Assembly (NCBI GenBank): GCA_000023405.1 | Contig: CP001643.1 | Span: 3,472,001-3,536,000, forward strand | Direction: 5' to 3' | Source: Brachybacterium faecium DSM 4810 | GTDB taxonomy: Bacteria; Actinomycetota; Actinomycetes; Actinomycetales; Dermabacteraceae | DNA length: 64,000 bases | Shown here: in pieces, positions 19,607 through 27,232 of the stretch | Position numbering within the stretch: the stretch's first letter is position 1 | Layout of the letters: the number at the start of each line of letters is the position of its first letter | Notes under the pieces: model-generated | Told to the model about the DNA's origin: nothing | Seen by the model: only the letters and a program-made list of their open reading frames with translations | Database searches by the model: none | Translations under genes and position numbers: made by a program

Positions 19607-20655
19607 GAGTCGTAGTTCACCTTCTTGTCGCCGTAGCGGACCTGCACGTACGTGATGATCAGCAGCAGCATCAGCAGCACGGTGGCGGCGGCCGAGGCGG
19701 AGCCGATGTCGAACTTCTGGAACGCCTCCTCGTAGACCATCCAGCTGAGGGTGCTGGAGGAGGTCCCGGGGCCGCCGCCGGTCATGATCGAGATGATGTC
19801 GAAGGCCTGCGCGGCGGAGATGATCCCGGTGATGGACAGGAAGAACGTGATCGGGCTCAGCAGCGGCAGGGTGAGGTGGCGGAACAGCTTCCACCCGTGC
19901 GCGCCGTCGAGCGCCGCCGCCTCGTAGACGTCCCGGGGAAGGTCGAGGATCGCGGTGTAGCAGATGACGGTCACGAAGCCGAGCCGCTGCCAGGTGTAGG
20001 CGATGGTGATCGCCCACAGCGACCAGTCCGAGGTGGTCGTCCACGCCGGTGAGTCGGCGCCGAACAGGGAGAACGCCCAGCGGGAGAGGCCGTAGTTCGG
20101 ATCGAACATGAACAGCCACAGGATGCCGACGGCCGCGCCGGGCAGCATGTGCGGGGCGAAGGCCATGGTCTGGGCGAAGCCTGTCAGCGGCACCTTCGTG
20201 GCCAGCAGGCTGCCCAGCAGCAGGCCGAGCACGAGGGAGCCCACCACGCTCACGCCGGTGAAGATCAGCGTGTTCTTCAGGACCTGGCCGAAGCTCGCGT
20301 CGGTGAACAGGTCGGTGTAGTTCTCCAGGCCCACCCATTCGGGGGCGGGGGCGACGAAGTCCCACTCGAAGAAGCTCAGCCCGATGTTGTACAGCGCCGG
20401 GTAGTAGGAGAAGACGAGGATCGCCAGCAGGTTCGGGGCGATCAGCGCGCAGAAGAGCAGGGCCTCGCGGCGGGTGCGCCGGCGGCGCTGCGGGGAGCGG
20501 CGGCGCGGGGTCGCACGGCCGGGAGCCGACGCGCGCCGCGCCTCGTCCCGGTGTGCGGGGCCGCCGGATCCGGGCGGGCCGGCGGGGGCCTCGGCCTGCG
20601 CGGCCCCGGCGGGGACCGCGGGGTCCGTGCGGGGGCTGCGGACGGTGATCGACAT
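19603..20655 (-). CDS. ABC importer permease, MalF/UgpA type
   Basis: A 350-residue permease and first gene of the importer operon. A basic, low-complexity N-terminus of about 60 residues precedes six predicted helices. The EAA loop is EAAALDGAHGWKLFRHLTL followed by PLLSP, and GGGPGTSSSTLSWMVYEEAF is characteristic of MalF-type subunits. ATG 20655 has GGGAGC upstream. The 443-base region between it and the divergent LacI gene holds a perfect CebR-like operator. Confidence 0.93.
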   Translation of the reverse strand: MSITVRSPRTDPAVPAGAAQAEAPAGPPGSGGPAHRDEARRASAPGRATPRRRSPQRRRRTRREALLFCALIAPNLLAILVFSYYPALYNIGLSFFEWDFVAPAPEWVGLENYTDLFTDASFGQVLKNTLIFTGVSVVGSLVLGLLLGSLLATKVPLTGFAQTMAFAPHMLPGAAVGILWLFMFDPNYGLSRWAFSLFGADSPAWTTTSDWSLWAITIAYTWQRLGFVTVICYTAILDLPRDVYEAAALDGAHGWKLFRHLTLPLLSPITFFLSITGIISAAQAFDIISIMTGGGPGTSSSTLSWMVYEEAFQKFDIGSASAAATVLLMLLLIITYVQVRYGDKKVNYDS

Positions 20656-21098
20656 GGTGCGCTCCCGGGTTCCTGATCGGGCGAGGGCGGAGGCCGTCGC
20701 GAGGGTGAGGGCGGTGGCGGCGGGGGGCCGCGCCGACGGAGCGGGACGGGCCGGCTGGGACCCTCCCGGCCTCGTCGACAGCCACACCGTAGAGAGCCGC
20801 GGGCCGTGCCGCCACACGGGCATCCGTGCAGGTGAACCGGGTATGAACACGGTCTGTCAGCGCTGGTGGGAGCGCTCCCACAGGCGGGCTCGAGGGGGCT
20901 CCGCCGCCCCCTGGGATCCTTCGTGGGGGTGGGTGTCACCGGATGTTCATCGCGTGCTGGCCAAGAGTTCCCCGCTGCCTGGACCCCGGCTCGCGCGGCC
21001 GCACCCGGACTTCACCCGGCCGTCACCCGCCCGCCCCGCGAGGGGCTCTCGGGCGGGCTATCCTGCGCCGACGCGCCGCCCGTGAGGAAGGACAGATC
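20656..21098. promoter_or_regulatory. Divergent importer/LacI control region
   Basis: This 443-base gap has no gene. Its main element is the operator at 20866-20881. A second AGCGCT core lies 13 bases away inside CAGCGCTG (20858-20865). On the minus strand TACGGT (20791 to 20786) is a possible -10 for the importer operon, leaving a leader of about 125 bases. The LacI gene has a clear AGGAAGGA ribosome site at 21083-21092. Confidence 0.5.
20866..20881. promoter_or_regulatory. Perfect CebR/CelR-like LacI-family operator
   Basis: GTGGGAGCGCTCCCAC is a 16-bp perfect palindrome. Its inner 14 bases TGGGAGCGCTCCCA are identical to the operator known for CebR of Streptomyces and CelR of Thermobifida, LacI-family repressors of cellobiose/cellulose genes. 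Position between the ABC importer and a LacI gene makes the adjacent regulator the likely ligand. Which sugar releases it is not shown. Confidence 0.8.
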
Positions 21099-22175
21099 AT
21101 GGCCCGATCCCCGACGATGGAGGACGTCGCGCGCGAGGCCGGCGTCTCCCGCTCCACGGTCTCGCGGGTGTTCCACAACGGCGGCGAGCGCGTCTCGGCG
21201 GATGCGCTGCTCACGGTCCATGCCGCCGCGAAGCGACTGGGCTACGTGCACAACCTCGTGGCCAGCGGTCTCGCGGCGCGGAGCGGGCGCGAGCTGGGGC
21301 TGCTGCTGCGCGATGCGACCAATCCCGCCTACGGCCACCTCCACGCCGAGATGCATCGCGCGGCGCAGGCCCGCGGGCGCACCCTGATCTCGGTGACGGC
21401 CTTCCGCCATGGTGACGGCACCGCCGAGGTCGAGGGGCTGAACCGCCTCATCGGGCAGCGCGTGGCGGGGGTGTTCGCGGGCACCGGGGTGACCGCGGCG
21501 GAGGATCTGGCCCGCACCGTCACCGCGACGCCGATGATGATCGTCGGCCGTCCCAACGAGCACCCGCAGATCGAGTCGGTGAGCTACGACGAGCGCACCC
21601 ACGGGCGCTGGATGGCCGAGGCGATCGCCGCGCAGGGGCACCGCCGGATCGCGGCGCTCACCGCCCCGCTGCTCTACTCGCGGGTGTTCGACCTGCGGAT
21701 GCGCAGCCTCGTCGCGCGCTGCCGGGAGCTGGGCATCGCCGCGCTGCCGGTGGAGCTGCTGCCGGTCGAGCACGGTGTGATCCGCGCCCTCGAGGCCGCC
21801 CGTGAGGAGAGCCTGACCTGCATCGCCTGCCCGGTGGACTATGTCGCGCTCGAGCTGCTGCGGGCCGCCGGCGCTCGCGGGGTGCGGATCCCCGAGGAGG
21901 TGAGCACCGTCGGCTTCGACGGCCTGGGCGACGGGCTGGACCTCCTGGGCCTCGCCACGATCCGGCTCCCGGTGGCCGAGGTGGCGCGGGCGGCCGTGGC
22001 GCGGATGGAGGACCTGCTGGTCGCGGCGCAGCACGGGGCCGAGGACGGCGAGCGATCGTCCGGCGCCGCCCCGCGCCGACGCACCGGTCCGGAGGCATCC
22101 GGCGCGCGCCATACGGTCCTCCCCGGCCGCCTGGTCCCCGGCCGCACGCTGGGCCCGCCCCCGCCGCGGGCCTGA
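21099..22175 (+). CDS. LacI-family transcriptional regulator of the adjacent ABC importer
   Basis: A 358-residue repressor-type protein. The N-terminal helix-turn-helix and hinge (TMEDVAREAGVSRSTVSRVF, residues 6-25, then LASGLAARSGREL) are standard. A periplasmic-binding-protein-like effector domain follows, ending with the usual STVGFDGLGDGLDLLGLATI. A roughly 45-residue Arg/Gly/Pro-rich tail beyond the normal end is unusual. It is divergent from the MalF-type gene and most likely binds the 16-bp palindrome between them. Start ATG 21099 has AGGAAGGA. Confidence 0.92.
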   Translation: MARSPTMEDVAREAGVSRSTVSRVFHNGGERVSADALLTVHAAAKRLGYVHNLVASGLAARSGRELGLLLRDATNPAYGHLHAEMHRAAQARGRTLISVTAFRHGDGTAEVEGLNRLIGQRVAGVFAGTGVTAAEDLARTVTATPMMIVGRPNEHPQIESVSYDERTHGRWMAEAIAAQGHRRIAALTAPLLYSRVFDLRMRSLVARCRELGIAALPVELLPVEHGVIRALEAAREESLTCIACPVDYVALELLRAAGARGVRIPEEVSTVGFDGLGDGLDLLGLATIRLPVAEVARAAVARMEDLLVAAQHGAEDGERSSGAAPRRRTGPEASGARHTVLPGRLVPGRTLGPPPPRA

Positions 22176-22217
22176 GAGCGGCGTCCCCGGCGCCCGGGAA
22201 CCGGCTCGCGGAGCCGG

Positions 22218-22300
22218 TCAGGTTAGCCTGCCCGAAGTGCATCAATGCAGGTCAGGGCAGCCTTTCCATGGGTGACAAGGCCGTCGCGGAGGACTACCGT
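22218..22300 (+). promoter_or_regulatory. IdeR/DtxR iron box and promoter of the ferritin gene
   Basis: At 22218-22236 TCAGGTTAGCCTGCCCGAA matches 15 of 19 positions of the IdeR/DtxR consensus; the left half AGGTTAGCCT is nearly perfect. A promoter GTGACA (22272-22277), 17-base spacer, TACCGT (22295-22300) ends seven bases before the ferritin ATG. The box lies about 35 bases upstream of the -35, where IdeR would be expected to activate rather than block. Confidence 0.6.
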
Positions 22301-22307
22301 CATCCCC

Positions 22308-22829
22308 ATGAAGATGAGCAATGACCTTGAGAAGAAGTTCCAGGACCAGATCACCCTCGAGTTCGCCGCGTCGATCACGTACCGGCAGCTCGCCATCGAA
22401 GCGGACGAGCAGGACCTCCCCGGCATCGCCGCCTGGCTGCGGCACCAGGCCGATGAGGAGATCGTGCACGCCAACAAGTTCATCCAGCACGTCTCGGATC
22501 GCGGCAACCACGCCGCGATCGGCGCCCTCCCCGCGCCCGGCGTGGCTCCCGGCCTGACGGTGCTGGAGATCTTCGAGGCGGCGCTCGCCCATGAGGAGAA
22601 GGTCTCCGAGTCGATCCGCGAGCTGTACCGCAGCGCCGACAAGGAGGGCGACTACGACGCCCGCCCGCTGCTGAACTGGTTCGTGGACGAGCAGATCGAG
22701 GAGGAGGCCACCGTCTCCGAGATCATCGGCCGCGTGAAGCTGGTCGGCGAGGACGGCTCCGGGCTGCTGCGCCTGGACGCCGAGCTGGGCCGCCGCCCCG
22801 CCGAGTCCACCGAGGCCGACGAGGGCTGA
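22308..22829 (+). CDS. Ferritin
   Basis: A 173-residue cytoplasmic iron-storage protein. The di-iron ferroxidase residues are recognisable along the four-helix bundle: E18 (ITLEFAASITYRQL), E51 and H54 (DEEIVHANKF), the HEEKVSESI glutamates near 96-97, and FVDEQIEEEATV with Q129 and E132. No haem-ligand pattern of bacterioferritin is seen. The ATG 22308 (MKMSN) follows TACCGT by seven bases, implying a leaderless mRNA; ATG 22314 is an alternative. An iron box upstream suggests activation by iron-loaded IdeR, as described for mycobacterial bfrB. Confidence 0.92.
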   Translation: MKMSNDLEKKFQDQITLEFAASITYRQLAIEADEQDLPGIAAWLRHQADEEIVHANKFIQHVSDRGNHAAIGALPAPGVAPGLTVLEIFEAALAHEEKVSESIRELYRSADKEGDYDARPLLNWFVDEQIEEEATVSEIIGRVKLVGEDGSGLLRLDAELGRRPAESTEADEG

Positions 22830-22840
22830 TCCCGCCACGC

Positions 22841-22878
22841 AGGAGCGCGCGCCCCCGCTTCGGGTGGCGCGCGCTCCT
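22841..22878. terminator. Bidirectional terminator between ferritin and BCCT genes
   Basis: Arms 22841-22853 and 22866-22878 (AGGAGCGCGCGCC and its exact reverse complement) form a 13-bp stem. A further short stem CCC...GGG lies inside. It separates two convergent genes. Confidence 0.8.
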
Positions 22879-22892
22879 CGTCGGGCGGCGGC

Positions 22893-24611
22893 TCAGCCGG
22901 CGCGGACCAGCGGGTCGCGGCGCAGCATCATCACCAGGGAGACCGCGAGCGCGAGGATCACGAAGATGAACGGCGCCGCGGAGAGCATCACCGCCGTCTG
23001 CAGCGCCTCCAGCCCGCCGGCGTAGAGCAGCACCGCGGCTGTCGCCCCGGTGAGCACGCCCCACAGGCCCATCAGCGGGCGGCTGGGGTGCAGGCGCCCG
23101 TCGGAGGAGATCACCGCGAGCACGTAGGTGTTCGAGTCCGCGCTGGTCACGAAGTACATGATCACCAGGACCACGGCGACCACCGAGGTGAGCCCCGTCA
23201 GCGGCAGCTGGTCGAGCAGGGCGAAGAAGGCGGTGTTGACGTTCTCCGTCGCGGCCTCGCCGATCCCGGCGTCGCGCTCGAGGTCCAGGAACATCGCCGA
23301 GCCGCCGAACACGGTGAACCAGGCGGAGAAGATCAGGCTCGGCACGCCGAGCACCACCAGCACGAACTGCCGGATGGTGCGGCCGCGCGAGATGCGGGCC
23401 AGGAAGATCCCCACGAAGGCGCCCCAGGAGATCCACCAGGCCATCATGAAGTAGGTCCACCCCTGCATCCAGGCCAGGTCCGCGCCGTCGGTGGGCAGCA
23501 GCAGGCTGATCTCGACGAATCCGCCGGCGTACCCGCCGAGCGAGCGGAGGAAGAGGTTGATCAGCCAGCTGGTGGGGCCGGTGGCCAGGACGAACAGCAG
23601 CAGCGCCGCGGCGATCACCATCGTGGCCTGGCTCAGGTAGCGGATCCCGCGCCCGATCCCGCTCATCGCCGAGGCGGTGAACAGCACGGTGACCAGCGCG
23701 ATGATGATCAGCTGCACGCCGGTGGTGGTGAGGTCGAGGCCGGTCATCCGGCTCATCCCCTGGCTGATCTGGGCGGCTCCGAGTCCGAGCGAGGTGGTGG
23801 TGCCGAACAGGGTGGACAGGATGACCAGCACGTCGATCGCCTTGCCCGCGGGGCCGTCGGCGTGACGTCCGAGCAGGGGCCGCAGGATCGGCGAGACCAG
23901 GCCCTTGTTCCCGAGGCGGTGGGTGGAGTAGCCGATCGCCAGGCCGAAGGTGGCGAACACGGCCCAGGCGTGCAGGCCCCAGTCCAGGAAGGTGAAGCGC
24001 AGGGCGTCGACCACGGCCTCCCGGCTGCCGGGCTCGGTGAGGCCGTGCGGCGGGGTGACCAGGTGGGAGACCGGTTCGGCGACGCCGTAGGTGACCATCC
24101 CGATGCCCATCACCGCGCCCAGCAGCATCGCGATCCACGCGAAGGTGGGGTATTCGGGCCGGGAGTCGTCCGGGCCCAGGCGGAGGTCGCCGAAGCGGGT
24201 GCAGGCCAGGACCAGCAGCAGCGCGATCAGGCACAGCGGGATCAGCAGCAGGGACCAGCCGCCGGTGGTGGTCACCCACTGCATCGCCGCGTCGGCGGCG
24301 GAGGTCATCTGCGCCGGCCAGAAGCCGGCGGCGGCGAGGAGGGCGAGGATGAGCGCCACGGCCACCCACACCACGGCGCCGCTCGCGCTGCCGGGGACCT
24401 GCGGGGCGCTGGGGAAGCGGTCGGCCAGGCGCCGGGCGCGGCGCGGTCCCGGGTCGTCGTCGGCCTCGGCGAGGTGGTCGTCGTCGGCCTCGGCGGGGTG
24501 GTCGTCGTCAGCCTCGGCGGAGAGGTCGCCGGTCGGGGGATCGGCGAGATCGACCTCGCTTCCCGGACGAGGCTCGGCGGGAAGGGGGTCCAAGGGGGCG
24601 TCCAGCGGCAT
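22893..24611 (-). CDS. BCCT-family betaine/carnitine/choline transporter
   Basis: A 572-residue membrane transporter with about 12 helices, expected to import glycine betaine, choline or related osmolytes with sodium or protons. The family signature is clear in MAWWISWGAFVGIFLARISR, and GIGMVTYGVAEPVSHL contains the conserved early motif. The acidic N-terminus contains three copies of an EADDDH-type octapeptide. I chose ATG 24611 (MPLDAPLDP) because residues from the upstream in-frame ATG (24845) are low-complexity and unlike a transporter; no strong ribosome site is visible for either. Convergent with ferritin, divergent from a luciferase-like gene. Confidence 0.9.
   Translation of the reverse strand: MPLDAPLDPLPAEPRPGSEVDLADPPTGDLSAEADDDHPAEADDDHLAEADDDPGPRRARRLADRFPSAPQVPGSASGAVVWVAVALILALLAAAGFWPAQMTSAADAAMQWVTTTGGWSLLLIPLCLIALLLVLACTRFGDLRLGPDDSRPEYPTFAWIAMLLGAVMGIGMVTYGVAEPVSHLVTPPHGLTEPGSREAVVDALRFTFLDWGLHAWAVFATFGLAIGYSTHRLGNKGLVSPILRPLLGRHADGPAGKAIDVLVILSTLFGTTTSLGLGAAQISQGMSRMTGLDLTTTGVQLIIIALVTVLFTASAMSGIGRGIRYLSQATMVIAAALLLFVLATGPTSWLINLFLRSLGGYAGGFVEISLLLPTDGADLAWMQGWTYFMMAWWISWGAFVGIFLARISRGRTIRQFVLVVLGVPSLIFSAWFTVFGGSAMFLDLERDAGIGEAATENVNTAFFALLDQLPLTGLTSVVAVVLVIMYFVTSADSNTYVLAVISSDGRLHPSRPLMGLWGVLTGATAAVLLYAGGLEALQTAVMLSAAPFIFVILALAVSLVMMLRRDPLVRAG
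24453..24524 (-). repeat. Three tandem 24-bp repeats inside the BCCT gene
   Basis: Copies at 24453-24476, 24477-24500 and 24501-24524 differ at few positions. They encode successive EADDD(H/P)xA units in the cytoplasmic N-terminus. Copy number could vary by slippage without frame loss, since the unit is eight codons. Confidence 0.85.
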
Positions 24612-24865
24612 GGCGCGGTCCGTTCGGTGAGGGTGCCGCCCGCGAGGGCTGCAGCAGGGCGGGGGGCATGGCGGCGGAAGACGAGGGGCTGCCGCGGTCG
24701 ACTTGCCTGCATGGGTGCGGCGCGGTTCCGGCGGCGAAGCGCCCCACCCTACGGGGAGGGCAGCCGTGCACCGGGTGCTCCGGCGGGGCATTGGGGCGCA
24801 GGTCTCGTCCGCACCGGCGTGCCGCATGACTACTTTATTTATCAATCATCGAGTAGGGTGGCGGC

Positions 24866-25930
24866 ATGCGAGCCTTCGGATTCCTCAGCTTCGGCCACTA
24901 CGGCGGCAGCCCCGCGCAGGGCGGGCTCAGCGCCCGCCAGATGCTCCACGACGCGATCGACATCTCCGTCGGCGCGGACGAGCTCGGCGTGAACGGCGCC
25001 TACTTCCGCGTCCACCACTTCGCCCAGCAGTCCGCCTCCCCGATGCCGCTGCTCTCCGCGGTCGCGGCGCGCACGCAGCGGATCGAGGTGGGCACGGGCG
25101 TGATCGACATGCGCTACGAGAACCCGCTGTATTTCGCCGAGGAGGCCGCGGCGCTCGATCTCATCGCCGACGGGCGGGTGGCGCTCGGCGTCTCGCGCGG
25201 CAGCCCCGAGCCGGCGGACCGCGGCTGGGAGTCCTTCGGCTACACCGGGTCGACGGACCCGCGCGGGGCGGACATCGCGCGCGAGAAGTTCGACGTGTTC
25301 CTGCGGGCCATCCAGGGCGAAGGCATGGCCCGCGCCGCGGAGCGGCCCTACATGTCCCCCGCCGCGCCGGGCTCCGATCTGCGGATCGAGCCCCACTCCC
25401 CCGAGCTGATCCGCCGGATCTGGTGGGGCGCGGGCTCGCGCGATTCCGCCGAGAGCACGGGCCGGCAGGGACTGAACCTCATGAGCTCGACCCTGCTCAC
25501 CGAGGCGACCGGCGCCTCCTTCGGCGACCTGCAGGCCGAACAGATCGAGCGCTACCGCACCGCCTTCCGCGAGGCCGGGCACACGCACGCCCCGCGCGTC
25601 TCCGTCTCGCGCAGCGTGTTCCCGATCGTGACCGCCCAGGACCGCATGCTCTTCGGCATGCGCCCCGGGGAGGATGCGGACCAGATCGGCATCATCGACG
25701 GGCACCGCTCCACCTTCGGCCGCACCTACGCCGGGGAGCCGGATCAGCTCATCGAGCAGCTGAAGGCCGACGCCGCCGTCCAGGCCGCCGACACCCTCAT
25801 GCTCACGATCCCCTCGCAGGCAGGTGTGGACCTCAACCTCCACATCCTGCAGAACTTCGCCGAGCACGTCGCCCCCGCGCTGGGCTGGAAGCCGAACACC
25901 GAGGGCCCGGTCCTGGGGGACACCGCCTGA
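24866..25930 (+). CDS. Luciferase-like (LLM class) flavin-dependent oxidoreductase
   Basis: A 354-residue cytoplasmic TIM-barrel flavoenzyme of the bacterial-luciferase superfamily. ELGVNGAYFRVHHFAQQSASPMP, VGTGVIDMRYENPLYFAEEAA and LALGVSRGSPEP-like segments (VALGVSRGSPEP) are typical. Members oxidise varied small molecules with FMN or F420; the substrate is unknown. ATG 24866 is six bases after TAGGGT (24854-24859), so the mRNA is probably leaderless. An AT-rich block (24829-24852) precedes it, rare for this genome, and may contain an operator. A hairpin follows the gene. Confidence 0.85.
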   Translation: MRAFGFLSFGHYGGSPAQGGLSARQMLHDAIDISVGADELGVNGAYFRVHHFAQQSASPMPLLSAVAARTQRIEVGTGVIDMRYENPLYFAEEAAALDLIADGRVALGVSRGSPEPADRGWESFGYTGSTDPRGADIAREKFDVFLRAIQGEGMARAAERPYMSPAAPGSDLRIEPHSPELIRRIWWGAGSRDSAESTGRQGLNLMSSTLLTEATGASFGDLQAEQIERYRTAFREAGHTHAPRVSVSRSVFPIVTAQDRMLFGMRPGEDADQIGIIDGHRSTFGRTYAGEPDQLIEQLKADAAVQAADTLMLTIPSQAGVDLNLHILQNFAEHVAPALGWKPNTEGPVLGDTA

Positions 25931-25942
25931 CAGCCCCTCCGC

Positions 25943-25957
25943 CCCCGAAGCTCGGGG
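25943..25957. terminator. Hairpin between convergent LLM and DUF418 genes
   Basis: CCCCGA-agc-TCGGGG gives a 6-bp stem with a three-base loop in the 31-base convergent gap. Confidence 0.45.
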
Positions 25958-25961
25958 CCGG

Positions 25962-27140
25962 TCAGGAGCCGGGCCGCCGCCACATGGTGCACCACCGCAG
26001 CACATGCTCCGCCGGGCCGTAGCGGTGGCGCTTCAGCCACCAGGTGCTCACCGCCACCTGAGCGGCGAAGACGACGAGCGTGAGCACGAGCAGCATCGGC
26101 GGGGACACCTGCCCGGCGAGGCCGAGGCCGACGCCGGTGAACAGGAGGACCCCCACGGCCGACTGGGCCAGGTAGTTCGTCAGCGCGATGCGCCCGACGG
26201 GCGCCAGGGCCGTGCGCAGCCACGCGCCCCGGGACGTGTGCATCAGCCGGACCAGGGTCGCCACGTAGGCGGCGGTCAGGAACGGGGCGGTCAGGACGCT
26301 CACCGTGGTCCCCCAGGTGCTGCCGTCGGCTCCGAGCGCGGCATAGACCGCTCCGCCGGCGAGGCCCACCGGGAAGCCGATCCACTGCATCCGTCGCATC
26401 AGCCGCCTGTGTCCGTCCACGGTGGAGAACAGGCGCCGGCGGGCGGCGACCATGCCGAGCAGGAACATCGCCAGCGCCGTCGGCCCCTGGAGGGACACCG
26501 CCTGGAGGACGAGCAGTCCGAGCCCTCCGACGTTGTGGCCGATGACGTCCGCCGGAGAGCCGAGCATGGCCTGGGTCTGTGCGGCCGCCGCGGCGAGCGC
26601 CTCCTCGGGGGCCGGCATGATCGCGGAGCGGTCGAGGAACAGGGCGCTGCCGACGAGGGAGGCGACCACCACCGCGTAGATCCCGGCGGCCGTGGTCAGC
26701 GCCGTCCGGTCCCGCACCCGGTGCAGGGCCAGCAGCACGAGGCTCACCACCGCGTAGGTGGTCAGGACATCCCCGCCGTACAGCAGGACGATGTGTCCCG
26801 CTCCGAGCGCGAAGAGACCCACCGCTCGGCGCAGCATGCGCGGCGCGAACGCTGCGCCGGCGCGCTCGGCGGCGTCTTCCTGCAGGACGAAGCTGTATCC
26901 GAAGAGGAACGAGAAGAGCAGGTAGAACTTCATCGAGAACAGGGCTGCGACCGCGAACCGGGCCGCCCCGTCCAGGGGCGAGGAGAACGCCGGGTCGTCG
27001 ACCAGGTTGCCGGGATAGGCCGAGGCCATGAACGTGATGTTGACGGCGAAGATCCCCAGGAGGGCGAACCCGCGGAGGGCGTCGACGTCGTGGACGCGCT
27101 GGGCCGCCCGGGGTCGTCCTGCGACTGTGTGAGTGGTCAT
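25962..27140 (-). CDS. DUF418-domain membrane protein
   Basis: A 392-residue protein with roughly ten membrane helices. The N-terminal RVHDVDALRGFALLGIFAVNI and the C-terminal PVGRIALTNYLAQSAVGVLLF are the hallmark ends of DUF418 proteins, whose function is unknown but which are related to acyltransferase-3-like membrane proteins. ATG 27140 (MTTHTV) is chosen because TACGTT ends seven bases before it. The start region overlaps one arm of a 41-bp palindrome shared with the divergent TetR gene, so this gene is very probably repressed by that TetR protein, and it may export or modify the inducer. Confidence 0.87.
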   Translation of the reverse strand: MTTHTVAGRPRAAQRVHDVDALRGFALLGIFAVNITFMASAYPGNLVDDPAFSSPLDGAARFAVAALFSMKFYLLFSFLFGYSFVLQEDAAERAGAAFAPRMLRRAVGLFALGAGHIVLLYGGDVLTTYAVVSLVLLALHRVRDRTALTTAAGIYAVVVASLVGSALFLDRSAIMPAPEEALAAAAAQTQAMLGSPADVIGHNVGGLGLLVLQAVSLQGPTALAMFLLGMVAARRRLFSTVDGHRRLMRRMQWIGFPVGLAGGAVYAALGADGSTWGTTVSVLTAPFLTAAYVATLVRLMHTSRGAWLRTALAPVGRIALTNYLAQSAVGVLLFTGVGLGLAGQVSPPMLLVLTLVVFAAQVAVSTWWLKRHRYGPAEHVLRWCTMWRRPGS

Positions 27141-27149
27141 GCGCCAGAA

Positions 27150-27190
27150 CGTACCACGTAAACTATATGCCGTATAGTTTACGTGGTACG
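27150..27190. promoter_or_regulatory. 41-bp near-perfect palindrome, TetR operator over two divergent promoters
   Basis: Arms 27150-27167 and 27173-27190 are exact 18-base reverse complements around TGCCG (27168-27172). Each arm holds TATAGT, so a -10 exists in both directions, and the left arm overlaps TACGTT, the leaderless -10 of the DUF418 gene. Such a long, exact dyad in AT-rich sequence between a TetR gene and its neighbour is a very strong operator candidate. Confidence 0.85.
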
Positions 27191-27232
27191 CGACGTGTAG
27201 GCTCGCCACATGCCCACCGGAGGAGTGATCGC

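Noticed and set aside
22240-22260. Second iron box just downstream of the first one at the ferritin gene
   Set aside because: The sequence GCAGGTCAGGGCAGCCT agrees with only about 11 of 19 consensus positions, too few to report as a site.
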